A DNA stretch of 64,000 nucleotides from Chrysoporthe austroafricana (GCA_001051155.2 JYIP02000002.1:3727583-3791582), one strand, 5' to 3'; shown: positions 9,666-22,633, numbered from the stretch's first letter. The notes: a model not told the origin generated them from the sequence alone. Program-made: numbers and translations.

Positions 9666-12442
9666 ATGGCTCAAGCCGAGTCTGGACAGCTTCGCTCGGC
9701 TGGGGTTGCCGACCCCCAGGCCACGCAGCAAAGTCTATGGCGAAGATTGTTCGGACAAGGGAACGGAGCGGCGGGAGGCGAGATGGGCCCTGTCGGGCAG
9801 GAGACTCGGCAAGGTGAGGGTGAGCAACGACCAGGGCTCATCCGTAGGGTCTCACGGAAGGTCGTGCCTGGCCTGCCCAGGACGCAGACTTTCAAGAGGC
9901 AGCAGGCTGAGGTCCGCAACAACCTTGAGCCTGTTGAACCGACACCAGCGGAGAGACGGGCTGTGTCTGTCGACAGGCGACTTCACAGCCCACAAGCTTC
10001 TGCCGTTCTCTCCTCAAATCCGCGTACTAGCGCTCCCGATTTCGCCAGGAACAATTTGTTCAGCGCCACCGTCTCTGCGCCCTCTACCACGGGAAGTGTG
10101 TATGAGGAGAAGATATTCGACAACATAGGCGAGTTCACCATGCGCGAAGGAGTGGTGGATGAGCTGCAACAATCACCAGAGGTAGGGACCTTCGATGATG
10201 CGGCATCCATGACAACCTCTCAGTACGACAATATGATCCACGAGGAGCTTGAGAGGATATGGATCCTCAATCTGTCGATGCATTTCAGAGACAAATCGAA
10301 GAGAGAGAAATTCTTTGTCACATACCGTGAGAAAGAATTGCACTGGCGGAGGGTGACGATCTCGCTGGATTATCGCGGCGCTCCGGACAACTCTTTGGAG
10401 ATGGACCTACTGCATACTAAATTTCAACGAGACAAAAGCGCCAAGATCTACGAGGCGATACGAGAGAGTCTCGTTGACATCCAGTTCTACGAGACCGTCA
10501 CAAACCTCAAGCTTCAGACTACAGACGGGAGATTGCACGTGCATGTAGTTGAAGACGTAAATGTTGGTTTTTGGCACCCTACGCTACAAGGTCAAGGCTA
10601 ATATTGAGAAACCAGGAAATCATTGCCTATCCTACAACTCGTATGATCCAGCATCTGAGGTGCAGACGAGTCAGGGAGAGCGACATCAACTTCGAGGCAC
10701 ACATGTCTGGCTTTGTGTATAAAGTCAGCGTCAACGGCGAGACACTGATCAAGAAGGAGATTCCCGGGCCTGACACGGTCGACGAATTCCTCTACGAGAT
10801 CAACGCTCTCAGCCAGCTGTGCACTTCGCGAAATGTCATCCACTTCTATGGGGTCATAGTGGACGATTATGGAGAGCATGTCAAGGGGCTTCTCATCAGC
10901 TATGCGGAACAAGGCGCCTTGATCGATGTCATTTACGACCACAATCATGGTCTGCCGTGGACTCGTCGAGAGAAATGGGCACGGCAGATTGTGGAGGGAC
11001 TGTCTGAGATCCACGAGGCTGGGTTTGTTCAGGGCGACTTTACGCTTTCGAATATTGTGGTCGACCACAACGACAACGCCAAGATCATAGATATCAACCG
11101 GCGAGGATGTCCCGTTGGCTGGGAACCACCTGAAGCGACTCCCTTGATCGAAAGCAATCAGCGCATTTCTATGTACATCGGAGTCAAATCGGATCTATAT
11201 CAGCTTGGCATGGTACTGTGGGCCTTGGCAGAGCAGGAGGACGAGCCTGAGGCCCAGGGCCGCCCACTTATACTCAGCGAAGAGGTGGAACTACCAAATT
11301 GGTACAAAGCAGTCGTGAGACTCTGCCTGGCCGAGAATCCACAACATCGGCTCTCCGCGACCGAATTGTTGCGGCTTTTCCCTGCCCATCCAGATGCGGA
11401 GTTTGATATCTCCAATGGGAATCAACCGTCGATATCTGTCGACGATGGCTTTTCGGTGCAAGATTTCCTCGTTAGTGAGAATGACACCGGCGACGGCCCA
11501 GTGATCAGGACCGTACAGGTCCCGTCAGAGTGGAACTACAGAGGTAGTCTCAGTCACTCTCACGTCGGCGCACCCAACGCATTCTTGAGCGAGCCATACT
11601 ACTACCCAACAAGGGGGCGGTCTCCGCCGAGTCCCCTGCCGAGCAATTTGGATTATCGTGAGCCTCGATGGACCCATCAAGGTATTTTTTGGGCGCATCC
11701 AAGGCAACAGAGCCTCGAAAGGAAGACATCGTCGTCAGGCTTCGACTTGGCTCCTGACGCGGCGATCCAGAACAATCATGATCCTGGATTCGCCCCACAC
11801 ACCCAAGACGAGCCTCCTCCTTTGGATGGCCATGCGGAGGTTCAAGCAATCCAGGGGCTCGGCACGGCGGAAGATGACTCTGGAACGCCGAGACAAGAGG
11901 ACCCGAGCATATTGGCTGAAGAAGGCAATAAGCCGCTGGAGGAAGTTGCAAACGACGCGGAAGACGCGGAACTACCGACAGAACAGCCGGGTGAGATGGT
12001 CGCGGAGGAAGTACAAACACCTGTGGCTCCACCACTCGAGGCTGACAACCAGAAGACTACGGGCACACAGGACGACGTGTCAAGGAGTATTGGAAATGGA
12101 GTCCGGAATTTCTTTTCATCAAAAATCACATCACAAAATCCTCTTTTTCAAGAGGCGGGGATCACAGAACCCGCAGCCCCGGGGACCATCGCTCTGGTCC
12201 CTCGCGCGGCAGAACTACAGAAACAAAAGAGCGCGAGCACGATCGTGGATACGAGGGAGGGTTGGGAGGTTGAGAGAGTCGACAGTGCGATCGCAATGAG
12301 CTCTTCAGCGTCGCTTCCAGAGCTATGGTCGGGGTCGAAAATCGCAGATGATATCCTCTGCATGGGGTCTGGTCATGACTACCTGGACGATGATGCGATA
12401 CGCAACGGCAGTGCTAATGCTATCGCGGATGATGACTTCTGA
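9666..12442 (+). CDS. Protein-kinase-like protein with degenerate catalytic motifs
   Basis: Two exons, 9666-10556 and 10616-12442, give about 905 aa. A second donor six bases downstream (GTTGGT at 10563) would keep frame and add Val-Asn. The acceptor ACCAG follows a GCTAAT branch site. The N-terminus (1-160) is low complexity. Residues about 175-297 form a conserved-looking domain (IWILNLSMHFRDKSKREKFF) that I recall only from fungal proteins of this type. A kinase fold follows: KK before EIPGPDTVDEFLYEIN is the likely beta3-Lys/alphaC-Glu pair. The catalytic loop reads QGDFTLSN (Asp438, Asn443) instead of HRDxxxxN, and the DFG position is DIN (Asp456). There is no canonical Gly-rich loop. 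The last 300 residues are acidic and disordered. Metal-binding residues are kept, so activity is possible, but the HRD and DFG changes suggest an atypical kinase. Substrate unknown. Confidence 0.85.
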
Positions 12443-15400
12443 GTGCGTGACAGAAGGGCGCGAGACAAGACGACAATTACGACATCACCAGATCTCAATG
12501 TCCCCTTTTCTTCTGATCTTGTTTCCATTCTGATCTTGTTTTCATTCTGCTTTATTTTTGCCCTTCGTTCTCAGTTTCTGTTTCTCATCTAGTAGTCTAC
12601 TGCATCTTGTATACGGGGCCTCTCAGGAAGCTGTAGGAGATACACGGAGTGAAAAGGCTAGATCTTGTCTGGCGGGTGGAGAGGCGGAGGCGGGCTGGCG
12701 AAGGCGTGTAGCATTATGGGAGTCAGGCACCGGCGTTGGTTTGTATTATCTCAGTGAAGTCTATTTAACAAGAATTTTTGCACCTCGTCTCAAAGGCGTG
12801 CTACCCTTGACTAAACCTCTGGTATCCTGGAGCCAGGGAAGTGACTCCGCGAGGACCCGGCGGCAGTGGCACGCTTTACTCCCGTTGACTGTTCAAGTGA
12901 CATACTTGGTTCAGGCTTTGGGGTCTGCTGGCTGTCACACCACACTAGCACTATCAGAAGCGCATAATAGAGCAAGGTGAGCGCAAGGTCTAGGCAGGGC
13001 TAATTGCTCTTTATTTGGGCCCAGCACGGACGGTACGAAGGACGGCATTAACGTTGCCGACCCGACTGCCCAGATCCAGCGAGCCAGCCACAGGCGACCG
13101 GTGACGGCTCCAAGCCTTGCCGGGAGGAGGAACAGGTGGCGGAGAAGCAGGATATCGCGGGCAGCTGAGGAGGCGCGAAGTGATGAGGGAGCGAGATGAT
13201 CAGACAAGTGGTTCAAGAGGGAATGGAAAGAGGCAACGAGATGCCCACGAGATCCACCGTGCCGCCTGTTCCTAAGCAAATCACTCTACATAGTAGCGCT
13301 TCAGCGACGTGGAACGGCCGGCCGGTCGTCTATCATGTGTAATCCGTCCGATGCTCTGCTTCTACCCCACTGGCTTTTATCAGATCCGGTTTCATTTCAC
13401 TCATCGCAGGTAACGTCGATAACCCTTACCCACGAGGGTCCAAGCGCCTGCACCTCCGGAATTTAGGTTGGGCTCGAGCTCGACTGACGGCAGCCGGGGC
13501 GGCGTGAAAGGATGAGCTCTCTTCCTGCTTTGGCCCTAGCCTCGTGGCGACCCCAGAGGCCTGAAACGGCTGGCCGGGCTGCCGGGATCCTCCTCACGGA
13601 TCCCTCCGTCCGCAGCCTCGGATTCTTTTTTTTTTTTCCTCCCTTGTTTTTGTTGAGGTGGATTGTCTTGTAAGTGCTAGGCCGCCTAACAGGCCTTGCG
13701 GATGCGCAGGGTGTCTCAGCGATAGTGCACATAAGAGGCAGGCTGACTACCGCGGGACTAGGGGGCCCGGCCATGCGCCCCGTCCCAACTTTCAGGGTCC
13801 ACCGGCGAATCGCGAACCGGCGATCGCAAGGGCCTCGGGAAACCTAAGCTTCATGTGCTGCTCCCCGAGGAAGCCTTGTAGCCGAAGCAACTGCAAACGG
13901 AGAGACAGACGTCGCAGAGTGGCGCCTGTCCGCCCCCCCCGTTCGCGCCCCGTTTCCCCGTCCCCATTGCCACCGGACCTGCTTTCATCTGTGGATGCGA
14001 TCGTGGAGACGATGTCCACCGAGTAGTGGCGACACACCAGGGGACTTTTGAGAGGCGGCACGGGCGGGCTGTCAGCGGGCTTGGGCACCAGCCTCGTGGC
14101 AGGGCTGGATCGCGAGCACGGCTGTCGAGGATGCTGGGTCGACGGCGGCTCATGCCTCGGACCTGGTGCGGCACGAGCAGCACCTGGGATCATTCCACAG
14201 GCGCCGCGGCGATCATGCCACATGTGCTCAACGGTCGCTTAGGCTAGAAATTGTGACAGCAGAATGACACGTCTTCACCTGTCGGACGATCTCGACTTCG
14301 TAGTAAGAGGCCAACAAGGCGAATGTTGACACTGCCATCAAGAAGGTCGTCTTCGTGGGCAGGCTAATGCAAGTGCGATGGAGCGTGCCTTCCCGGGATT
14401 GCTGATGCAGGTACACAGTACCGCAGTTGCTACTGTGATCTTTCGGAGACGAAGGCCCCCGGGAAGGACACTCAGGACTGATCTCGCTGCCGACAGCAGG
14501 TCCTTATGACACCCCTTCTTGGGTCTGTCCTATTGCACCAGGTCGTTTTGCACCATGTCTTCTGCTGCATACATAGAGTAGTAGTGTAGCCGGAGAGGTC
14601 GAGAGGGTGATACTGGGTGAGAGACAAAATCCAGAGCCCGTGGATAGGTGCAGGGATTACGTTTACTGTGTACCCCGGCGGCAGGGTCAGGGGTCCGGGC
14701 GGGGCATGAGGATGACTAACCAAGGCCCTCCCAACAATTTATGGTTGGGGATCTCGACTGCCTCTCTCTTCTGGAGGGGCCTAGTCCTTCCGAATCAGAG
14801 CCAGGCAATTTGGCAGCAGGAAAATAAGGTAGAGACGGAGGATGATGCGATGATACGATTATATGCTGAAATCGGAAGTTGCGTGATGTCTGATCGTGCG
14901 TGTGCTGTACTTATACACACGCCCGGGTCAGGAGGACGAGGCTCGAGGGCTCAACATAACGTCACAAGCCGCCAGCCAGGGGAAATGCAGAAAACTAGTC
15001 AGGGCCTGTGGCAGGCTCTGCGCCTACTGGGCCCGTCTGTCCGACTCTGATACTTGCTGGTTTCCAGGCCTACTGTGAACGGAGCCTCCGTACCGAACCT
15101 GTGTCAATCTTGGTGTCAACCTCGGGTGAAGGGCACGACGGGCAGCAGATGTACTCCCCCTCGCCACACAGCAGAAATAGGTGAAGAGAGGAAGCAGGGA
15201 ATGATCGGCTTGGACTTCAACCTCGGAAGTTCCACCTCGCCTTTCTCCCTGTACAGAGTCTTCGCCCCTCCGCATTACATGGAACATAAGGTAGTACATA
15301 GCACCGTCCCCGTTCCCACAGCAGCGGCCCCGTCAGCCCCCCTCCTTCCCTTGCCTTCCCTGCCCACCCGGCCAAAGTCACAAACGGTGGAGAGGAAAAG

Positions 15401-15731
15401 AAACCGAGGAGTTCCGGTCGCGACTGCCCAGGGATCTCCGCCTGATTCATCGGGCCACTCTCACTACTCCATACGCCCCCACCGTTTTGCCTCCCCCCCA
15501 ACAAGAAGACCTTCCTAATAAAATCGTCTAGCCCGCAACCACTTCTACATTTATTCTTCTTGTCTTTCTGCCCACAGCAGTCCTGGCAGTTGTTCACCAA
15601 CTCCAGTCCATCTCGGAGCCCTCACCATCCCCTCAAGTCCGTCCTCACCTCATTCCCGTTGAGCAGAGCTGAGCACTGGTTGTCCCGGCCGCCAACAACT
15701 CGTCCACAGCCCCCCCACCCCTCTGCCCACC
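12443..15731. other. 3.3-kb interval between the kinase-like gene and OLE1
   Basis: No supported gene. The first 110 bp is a T-rich 3' flank containing a near-perfect 19-nt direct repeat (TCTGATCTTGTTTYCATTC) around 12510-12548, probably 3' UTR. A T12-type tract lies near 13626-13638. The last 500 bp (15.2-15.7 kb) is strongly pyrimidine-rich, as is usual for highly expressed fungal promoters, and leads to the OLE1 ATG. Small opposing frames at 13658-14223 are GC-rich shadows without recognisable domains. Confidence 0.55.
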
Positions 15732-17291
15732 ATGGCCTCCTCGACATCCCCAGCGAGGCAGGCTGCCGCCTTTCCTGACGGCACCACGGAGTACAAGCCG
15801 CTCCGCAAGACTGCCGGCTATGACCCGAAGAAACCACACATCTCAGAGCTGCCCATGACATGGAAGAACTGGTACAAGCACATCGACTGGCTCAGCACTA
15901 CCTTCATCATCATCATACCCATCATGGGCTTCATCTCCACCTACTGGGTGCCTCTTCAATTCAAGACTGCCGTCTGGGCAGTAGTCTGTGAGTTGTTCCG
16001 CCGTCTATAGTCTACCTGACATCCTGGCGCCCTAGCTGACCTTCATGCAGACTACTTCAACACTGGTCTCGGTATTACTGCAGGCTACCATCGTCTATGG
16101 GCCCATCGCTGCTACAAGGCCAGCCTTCCCCTCCGCATCTACCTTGCCGCTGTCGGCGCTGGTGCCATGGAGGGCTCTGCTCGTTGGTGGTCCAAGGGGT
16201 GAGTCGTCTTATTATGTCGACACTGTGCCAGCCCCCGGCTCCTCCTAGAGATGCTGACCATGAAATATAGTCACCGTGCCCACCACAGATACACCGACAC
16301 CGAGAAGGATCCCTACTCTGTTAGGAAGGGTCTTCTGTACAGCCATATTGGATGGATGATCATCAAGCAGAACCCCAAGCGCGCCGGCCGTACCGACATC
16401 ACCGACTTGAACGAGGATCCCGTCGTCGTCTGGCAGCACAAGCACTTCGTCAAGACCGTCATCTTCATGGCCCTCGTCTTCCCCACCTTGGTTGCCGGGA
16501 TCGGCTGGGGTGACTGGTTCGGCGGCTACATCTACGCTGGCATTCTGCGCGTCTGTTTTGTCCAGCAGGCCACTTTCTGCGTCAACTCGCTGGCCCACTG
16601 GCTCGGCGACCAGCCCTTCGATGACCGGAACAGCCCTCGCGACCATGTCATCACTGCTCTCGTCACCCTCGGCGAGGGATACCATAACTTCCACCACGAG
16701 TTCCCCTCCGACTATCGAAACGCCATCGAGTGGTACCAGTATGACCCGACCAAGTGGTGCATCTGGATCTGGAAGCAGCTCGGCCTCGCCTCTGACCTCA
16801 AGACTTTCCGCCAGAACGAGATTGAGAAGGGCAGGCTGCAGCAGCAGCAGAAGAAGCTCGACCAGAAGCGTGCCAAGCTCAACTGGGGTATTCCCCTGGA
16901 GCAGCTCCCCGTCATCGACTGGGATGACTTTGTCGAGCAGTCAAAGAACGGCAAGGCTCTCGTTGCCATCGCCGGTGTCATTCACGACGTCGCCGACTTC
17001 ATCAAGGACCACCCCGGTGGCAAGGCGCTCATCTCCTCGGCCATTGGCAAGGACGCTACGGCCATTTTCAACGGTGGTGTCTACTTGCACTCCAACGCTG
17101 CGCACAACCTGCTCAGCACCATGCGCGTCGGTGTCCTCCGTGGAGGCTGCGAGGTCGAGATCTGGAAGCGGGCACAGATGGAGAACAAGGACGTGTCGTT
17201 CGTCAACGACTCGTCAGGTCAGCGAATTGTTCGCGCTGGTGGACAAGTCACGAGGGTGCCACCGCCTGTTGCTAGCGCTGATGCCGCTTAG
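15732..17291 (+). CDS. OLE1: Stearoyl-CoA (acyl-CoA) 9-desaturase with cytochrome b5 domain
   Basis: Introduces the cis double bond at C9 of palmitoyl- and stearoyl-CoA in the ER membrane, using electrons delivered through its fused cytochrome b5. Three exons: 15732-15987, 16051-16198 and 16271-17291. The introns of 63 and 72 bp split codons 86 and 135. The product is 474 aa, close to other fungal Ole1 proteins. Visible motifs are a hydrophobic segment from about residue 55 ([13 protein letters not shown]), histidine box 1 HRLWAH (99-104), box 2 HRAHH (136-140), box 3 HNFHH (273-277), and a C-terminal cytochrome b5 domain with HPGG at 382-385 and the second heme His near 408. The start ATG follows CCCACC. 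Activity-defining residues are all present. The upstream pyrimidine-rich block fits strong expression. Identification is secure. Confidence 0.97.
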
Positions 17292-18425
17292 AGGCTGAAA
17301 GGAACAAGGGGTCTGATTTAACTAGCCAACCTCGAGGCAGGTCGTGTGGGGACGCATGTCGCCGCGCCACTCACTGCAAACAAGCATTATCAAGGGTCAC
17401 CCAATTTGTTGTTACCCATTCAATCTCCTGAGCGTGCTACGGCTAGAGGTCCACTTTCACAAGGCGTTTTAGGGAAACTGCGTGGGCAATGGGTAGGCGG
17501 CGTTTTATAAGAAACACAGAATTTTACTTTGTGTGTAAATGAAGAAAAGACCTCATTATTACCGTATTTGACTTGTCCATCGCGTTATGGTGCATCATGC
17601 TCGTAAGGCAAGTGTTGAGCAAAGAGGCCGGGGTATAGCAGCGGCACGTCGGTCTGCAGAGGTTTCCTCTCAAACCTCGCACTGCTGATGTTCTACCGGG
17701 TCAATAGCGTTGTGCAAGCTAAGAACAGCACCATACCGCATAGCATATCAGTCAGGAACCATAGCGAATCAGTCTAATGTCAGTTTGTTGTGTCTATCAC
17801 TTCTGATCGAGGCTTGCGGCAGACTTGAACTGCCTGCCTGTATCTCATCCGTCTTTCCTGTGGCGACCAAAAAAAAGAAATGGCATCACATCCCGCAGCA
17901 CTGGTAGAGCTGTCGATCGAGGATCGTCTGTCTGCCCAGAATGGTATCAATCAAAATCAAACCGCCCAGACCAAGCCAACCACCCATCCGACCGCCTTGA
18001 ATGAGTTGATGCAAATATCAAGCCGCCCCACCCCGGCCCCTGCGAGGCGAGAAATCTAAAAACGAAGATCCCCCCAAGATAGAAGACCACTCTCCCCATC
18101 GTCTACGCGATGGGCAGAATTGTTGGAAGCTTCGTTAAACTAACCACCGAGATGCAAAAGATCTGTGGGCCAAACTCAAAGGGCCCTTCGTCTGAAGTGG
18201 ATCAAAGCAGTGTCCTTCTCCAGATATCGATCAAATCCTTCTGTTCCCAACGCCTTCGTAAACGCCAAATGTTCCAGAGACATCGCCAGCCCATGCGTGT
18301 AAGGAACTCTTCGCCCGACCGCTCGTCTGTAGGCCCACTGAACGGAATCCCACGAGGGCAATCGGAGCCATCTCTGAATAATGTTGCTGGTTCGATGTCA
18401 TGAAGGAGCAAAGGCATTTCCTGAC
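17292..18425. other. Convergent intergenic region between OLE1 and the RING-SNF2 gene
   Basis: 1.13 kb containing the 3' flanks of two converging genes. No reading frame is convincing. I looked for a tRNA around 17.64-17.72 kb (GGTTTCC, GGGTCAAT) and could not build a cloverleaf. Nothing else is seen. Confidence 0.5.
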
Positions 18426-21400
18426 TCATAGCTTGGCGCCCCTGTCAAAGAGGCTGCGCAAGTCCATCAGCCTCTGCTTCGCCGCCTCTGCCTTGGTGAG
18501 GTGTCCGCCGCCCTCGCCCTTCTCGCGGTCCATGCTGAGGGACGCCAGCTTCATCTTCTTCTCCTGCAGCTCGCGCATCTTCTCCTCGAAGCTGTCATCC
18601 ATCAACAGGCGGACGCAGTGGACCTCGCGCTTCTGGCCCAGGCGGTGCACACGATCAATAGCCTGCGCCTCCGCCGCTGGGTTGAAGAGCGGCTCCATGA
18701 TGTAGACCGAGTTGCCTGCGGTAAGATTGAGCCCTAGACCTCCTGCGGTGATGGACACCAGGATGACCTGCACCGTTGGGTCCTCACGGAAGCTATCCAT
18801 TGCGCGGGTGCGGGCAAGTCGAGTCATCTTGCCGTCGAGGCGAGTGTAGGAAATCCCCGCGTTCTCCAGTGCCATCTGGATGAGGTCTAGATTGGTGGTC
18901 CACTGGGAGAATATTACAGACTTGTAGGGTGGGTCGCTAGGGTTGGCGGCGCTCTTCGCCTTCCAGTCATTGAGTTCCTGAATGAGGTATCTGACCTTTG
19001 TATTGGGACCGCCATAGTCCCTGATCGATTTTCCTTGGATTTTTCCATTCTTTCCCTCTGAGTGGGCTTCGTGCTCTTGATCGGTCTTGGTCGAACGGAG
19101 TGCGATGGTGGACAAGACAGGACCTCCACAAGGGCAAAGACCTTGGAAGTTCTTGATGCACGATGGGCACAGCAAGTGGAAGCAAGGCGTCATGTGGCCA
19201 ATCACTTCCTCCTGCCGCTCTGATTCGATCTCCGAACCCTCCTTCGGCCCAAGCTTCTGACTGCATACTATGCAATTGTCGCCATTGGCATCCTGCATCA
19301 GGCTGAACATATCGTAAGCCTTACTCTCCGTAAGGGCAGGCTTCTCATCGTCCTCGTCACTATCAATGTCGATGGGCACCTCAGAGCTTGAGCCCTCAAG
19401 CAGGCGTAAGTCATCCTCGCTCATCAGATCCTTGCCGCCGGAACAGAACAAGCGCAGCCGAAGAATGGCCTGGAGGATGTGGATGTACGTCTTTCCGCCC
19501 ACCATGCGCTCACGTTGACCAGTAATGACACTCACACGAAGCTGCGCATCTTTCTGGAAGGCCTCGTACATGCGTCGCTCCTCGTCAGAGAACTGGAGCT
19601 TGATGGTCTTGTCATGACGCTTCGGCAAATTAATCTTGTCTTTCATCCGACGCAGGGTAATGGTGTCGACTAGGAGTCGGAGCTTGGGAATAATGCCTTC
19701 ATCGCAGACCTTGAAAGGCGCAACGATGTACTGGTTGAACAGTGCCCGGTCATGGAAAGGCTTGACCCGTAGAAACGCCAGGAGAGAGGCGAGATCTTCG
19801 AGCTTGTTCTGGACTGGAGTTCCAGTCACAGCCCAACGTCGGCTGGCGTTGAGGCGGCAAATAGCCTTAAACTGCAGGGTAGATTGCTCACGAATCATGT
19901 GTGCCTCGTCAAGGACAATTCTGAACCAACCAATCTCCTCAAGTGGGTGGGGACCACGCTTATTTGCTGAACGAGCGCTGAGTTCGCTAGAGACGGAACC
20001 GTAGGTCGTGATTACCAAGTCATAGGTCACCAGTTGAGTGAGATCCTTGACCCGGTGCGGGCCGTGGTAAATGTGGTAAGTCAGACCACCAGGTCGTATA
20101 TGTTGCTTGATCTGCTCTTCCCAGTTGGTGATCGTGCTCAGGGGGCAGACAAGTAGAGTGCCCTTTGAGTTCCTCTTCACCTGGGTCAGTCCGAGGAACT
20201 CAGGCTTGGGCGGCGCAAAGGGGTCCTGAGGCTGAGAATGACCCTCAGTATTAGGGCGTGCAGGGTCCGTACGTGCCCACTCGTAAGCCCCGGGCACGGT
20301 AGAGGCAATTAAGGATAGGATGCTCAGAGTCTTGCCCAAACCCATCATGTCGGCGAGAATACCTCCCTGGGCCTTGGCAGGGGGCGAGCGGGACTGCTGG
20401 TTGGTGATGATGTTGTAGTATGTAGTCTGACCACGGACGTCGACCGACTTCTTCCACAGCTTGTCGAGGAACTCGTCGGGGTCCTCACGGTCCTTCATGA
20501 AGTGCAGTGCCTGCTTCTGGTGCTGTAGAAGCGGTGTTGTGACACGATCGTCAGGCTCGCTCTCGGGGAGCTGCTCACTGTCTGCCAAGGAGTCGAAGAC
20601 GTTGAGGACCTCAGAACGGACCTCCTCCTCCGTTCGTGCAACCGAAGGCGCTGGAGGCAGGTCGTAGGACCTCGGCACCGAAACGGGTCTGTTCTCTTTG
20701 GCAAGAGGGTTGAAGACCCGAACTCCCTTGTCCACTCTTGTCGGACTCAGAAGGTTGAGATTGACTTCCGGCCTAAGGAAATGCTTCGCAACCGTCTTCG
20801 CATACCTGAATTTACCGTACAGCATCAGCTGCAGGGGGTATGAGCGAGAGATGGGCTTCCCAGCCTCTTCATCAGGCAGGCGTCGACGCGTGCCGATGAA
20901 GGCATCGGTGCGCACGCCAAGCAGGCGTGCGTCAAACAGCGGGGTGAGCCCGGCGGCGACTCTGGAGTTCAGCTTGCCGACGATAGTCCTGGTGTGGTCG
21001 TACACGTTGATGGTGCGCGTCTTATCGCCCTCGATCCTCCTCAGAACGACCTTGACCTGTGGCCAGCTGCCGGGTGTCAATGTCCTGGAGCCAGGCTTCG
21101 GCGAGGGGACGATGTGGCAGTTAACTGATGCCCCCGCAACCATGCCGAAGCAGACCTCCTGATCCCTCGGGTCCTTGATCTCGACGACGTCGTCGTCGTC
21201 ACCTGACCAAAGTTAGCAACACACCAAAAGAGGTCATGATTTCAAGGTGAGCAAATACCACCAGTCAAGTCGAGAGTGGGCTGGGTCGACGGCGCAGGGG
21301 ATGCCGACTGTGTCTCCAGCTGTTTCTGCTTCACGTAATCAGACAGCATGCCGCTGCTTCCTCCATGAAAGCCGTTCTTCAGCTTCTCGTCATCGGCATC

Positions 21401-21928
21401 TTCCTCGATCTTTCGTCGCTTTGCCATAGGTACACTGGTGCGGTCTTGCACGTGGTTCATACGCTCTATCATGGAGCTCATACCATTCATGGCGGGGGCT
21501 GGGGTGCCGTGGGGCGTCGCAGGGGAGTGAGGGTGCGTGGGGATCGTAGAGAAGCCGTCGGAGTTGGCGAACTGGAATTCAACCTTCGCTGCGCTGTTCG
21601 GTTCGGAATTGACGCCGTTGGAGGTAAGCCCAGCCGGGGAGATGCAGCGCTGTGAGGCTGCTTCTGCCTTGACACCCTTGGGGTTCAGCAGGGCAGCAGC
21701 ATCCCAAGAGTATGGCGGAGGGGCGGCCGACTGGTGGAACGCGGCCGCAGGACTCGAGACTCGCCCTTGAGCGTCATTGTTAGCGAGGTCAACAGGCGGC
21801 AACACTTGAGGGATAGGGCGAGGCGGGGGTAGGAGCGAGTCTTCGGTGTCGGTGCTTGAAGATGGCCTTGGGGGGGGGGGGCAAGGGGGGGCAAGGTGAG
21901 GCTGGACAGGGAAGGGGAAAGGTACCAT
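18426..21928 (-). CDS. SNF2-family ATPase with HIRAN-like region and inserted RING finger (RAD5/HLTF type)
   Basis: DNA-dependent ATPase and probable E3 ubiquitin ligase of the Rad5/HLTF group, whose members act in post-replication repair by PCNA polyubiquitination and fork remodelling. Two exons: 21928-21259 and 21202-18426. The 56-bp intron (GTATTT...GTCAG, GCTAAC branch) splits Gly224; the product is about 1148 aa. The N-terminal 220 residues are Pro/Ser-rich and disordered with a basic KRRK. Residues about 240-370 resemble a HIRAN module. Helicase lobe 1 has GLGKT (about 511-515) and DEAH (655-658). A RING finger (CIVC ... CFHLLCPSC ... CPC) starts near 867. Lobe 2 has VIFSQW and an AGGLGLNLT...DRVHRLGQ motif VI. 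The start is uncertain: ATG 21928 is the first in frame, but a better-placed ATG (MASTNHQNG) at about 21950 is in another frame that would join only if the G12 run at 21870-21881 differed in length. Rad5 ortholog or HLTF-like paralog is not resolved. Confidence 0.9.
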
Positions 21929-22590
21929 TCTGGTGGTTTGTCGAGGCCATGGCGACAAGAGAGGGCTCCCTCCTTGGCGACGCGGTCGTCGAGGGTCCGC
22001 TGGCCGTCGCAGCTGCAAGATGAAAGACGTTCAAATGCAGAGGGTGTCTGGTGGCAGAGGCAGCATGACAAAGGAAGCTGTCGACGGCCGGTCAGGACGG
22101 TCGTGCGTCGGGTCGGGTCGGAGCAGGGTCGAGGTGCTGTTCGAGGGAGGCAGCAGGTGCCGTTGCAGCTGAAGGCGAGGCGAGCAGATGAGGTCGGGGC
22201 TCCTCTAGGCGCGCAGCTTTGAGAAGGGGAGAGGGGGCAGAATTTAGATGGGCCCAGATCGAAGGAAAGGCGCGAGAGGTGAAAGGCGAAGGGCGCCACC
22301 CGGTCTGCGAATTCGAAGGGGAGAAAATAAAAAATAATAACGAGAACACGACCGTGCCCCCTCCAGGCTCAGATGCCGCCCTTCACCCAAGAGAGAAACC
22401 GAAGTTCAACCGGACCGACCGCGACCTGCAAAGCGAGTGAAAGATCCGACAGGGCTCTGGGAGCGACCCCAAGGATATCAGAAGTGACACGGCGGAAAGA
22501 AACAGACGAGACGAGACGAGGCGGGACGGGACGGGGAGCCAGGCCGAGCCAGCAGGTATCGATGCAGACAGTGCCTGTGGGCAACCGACC

Positions 22591-22633
22591 GACTTGGCTG
22601 ACTGAGTGACTGAGAGACTGAACGACTGAGTAA

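Noticed and set aside
13658..14223. Opposing 122- and 143-codon frames
   Set aside because: They are mutual shadows in GC-rich DNA. Neither has a conserved-looking segment or plausible promoter.
16492..17298. 268-codon Ser/Thr-rich frame within OLE1
   Set aside because: It lies in another phase of the desaturase coding sequence. The composition is the typical frame-shifted image of GC-rich codons.
17640..17720. Possible tRNA near the OLE1 3' flank, and TTCGA-containing sites elsewhere (5752, 6188, 41105, 61672)
   Set aside because: No acceptor, D or T stems could be paired around any of these sites.
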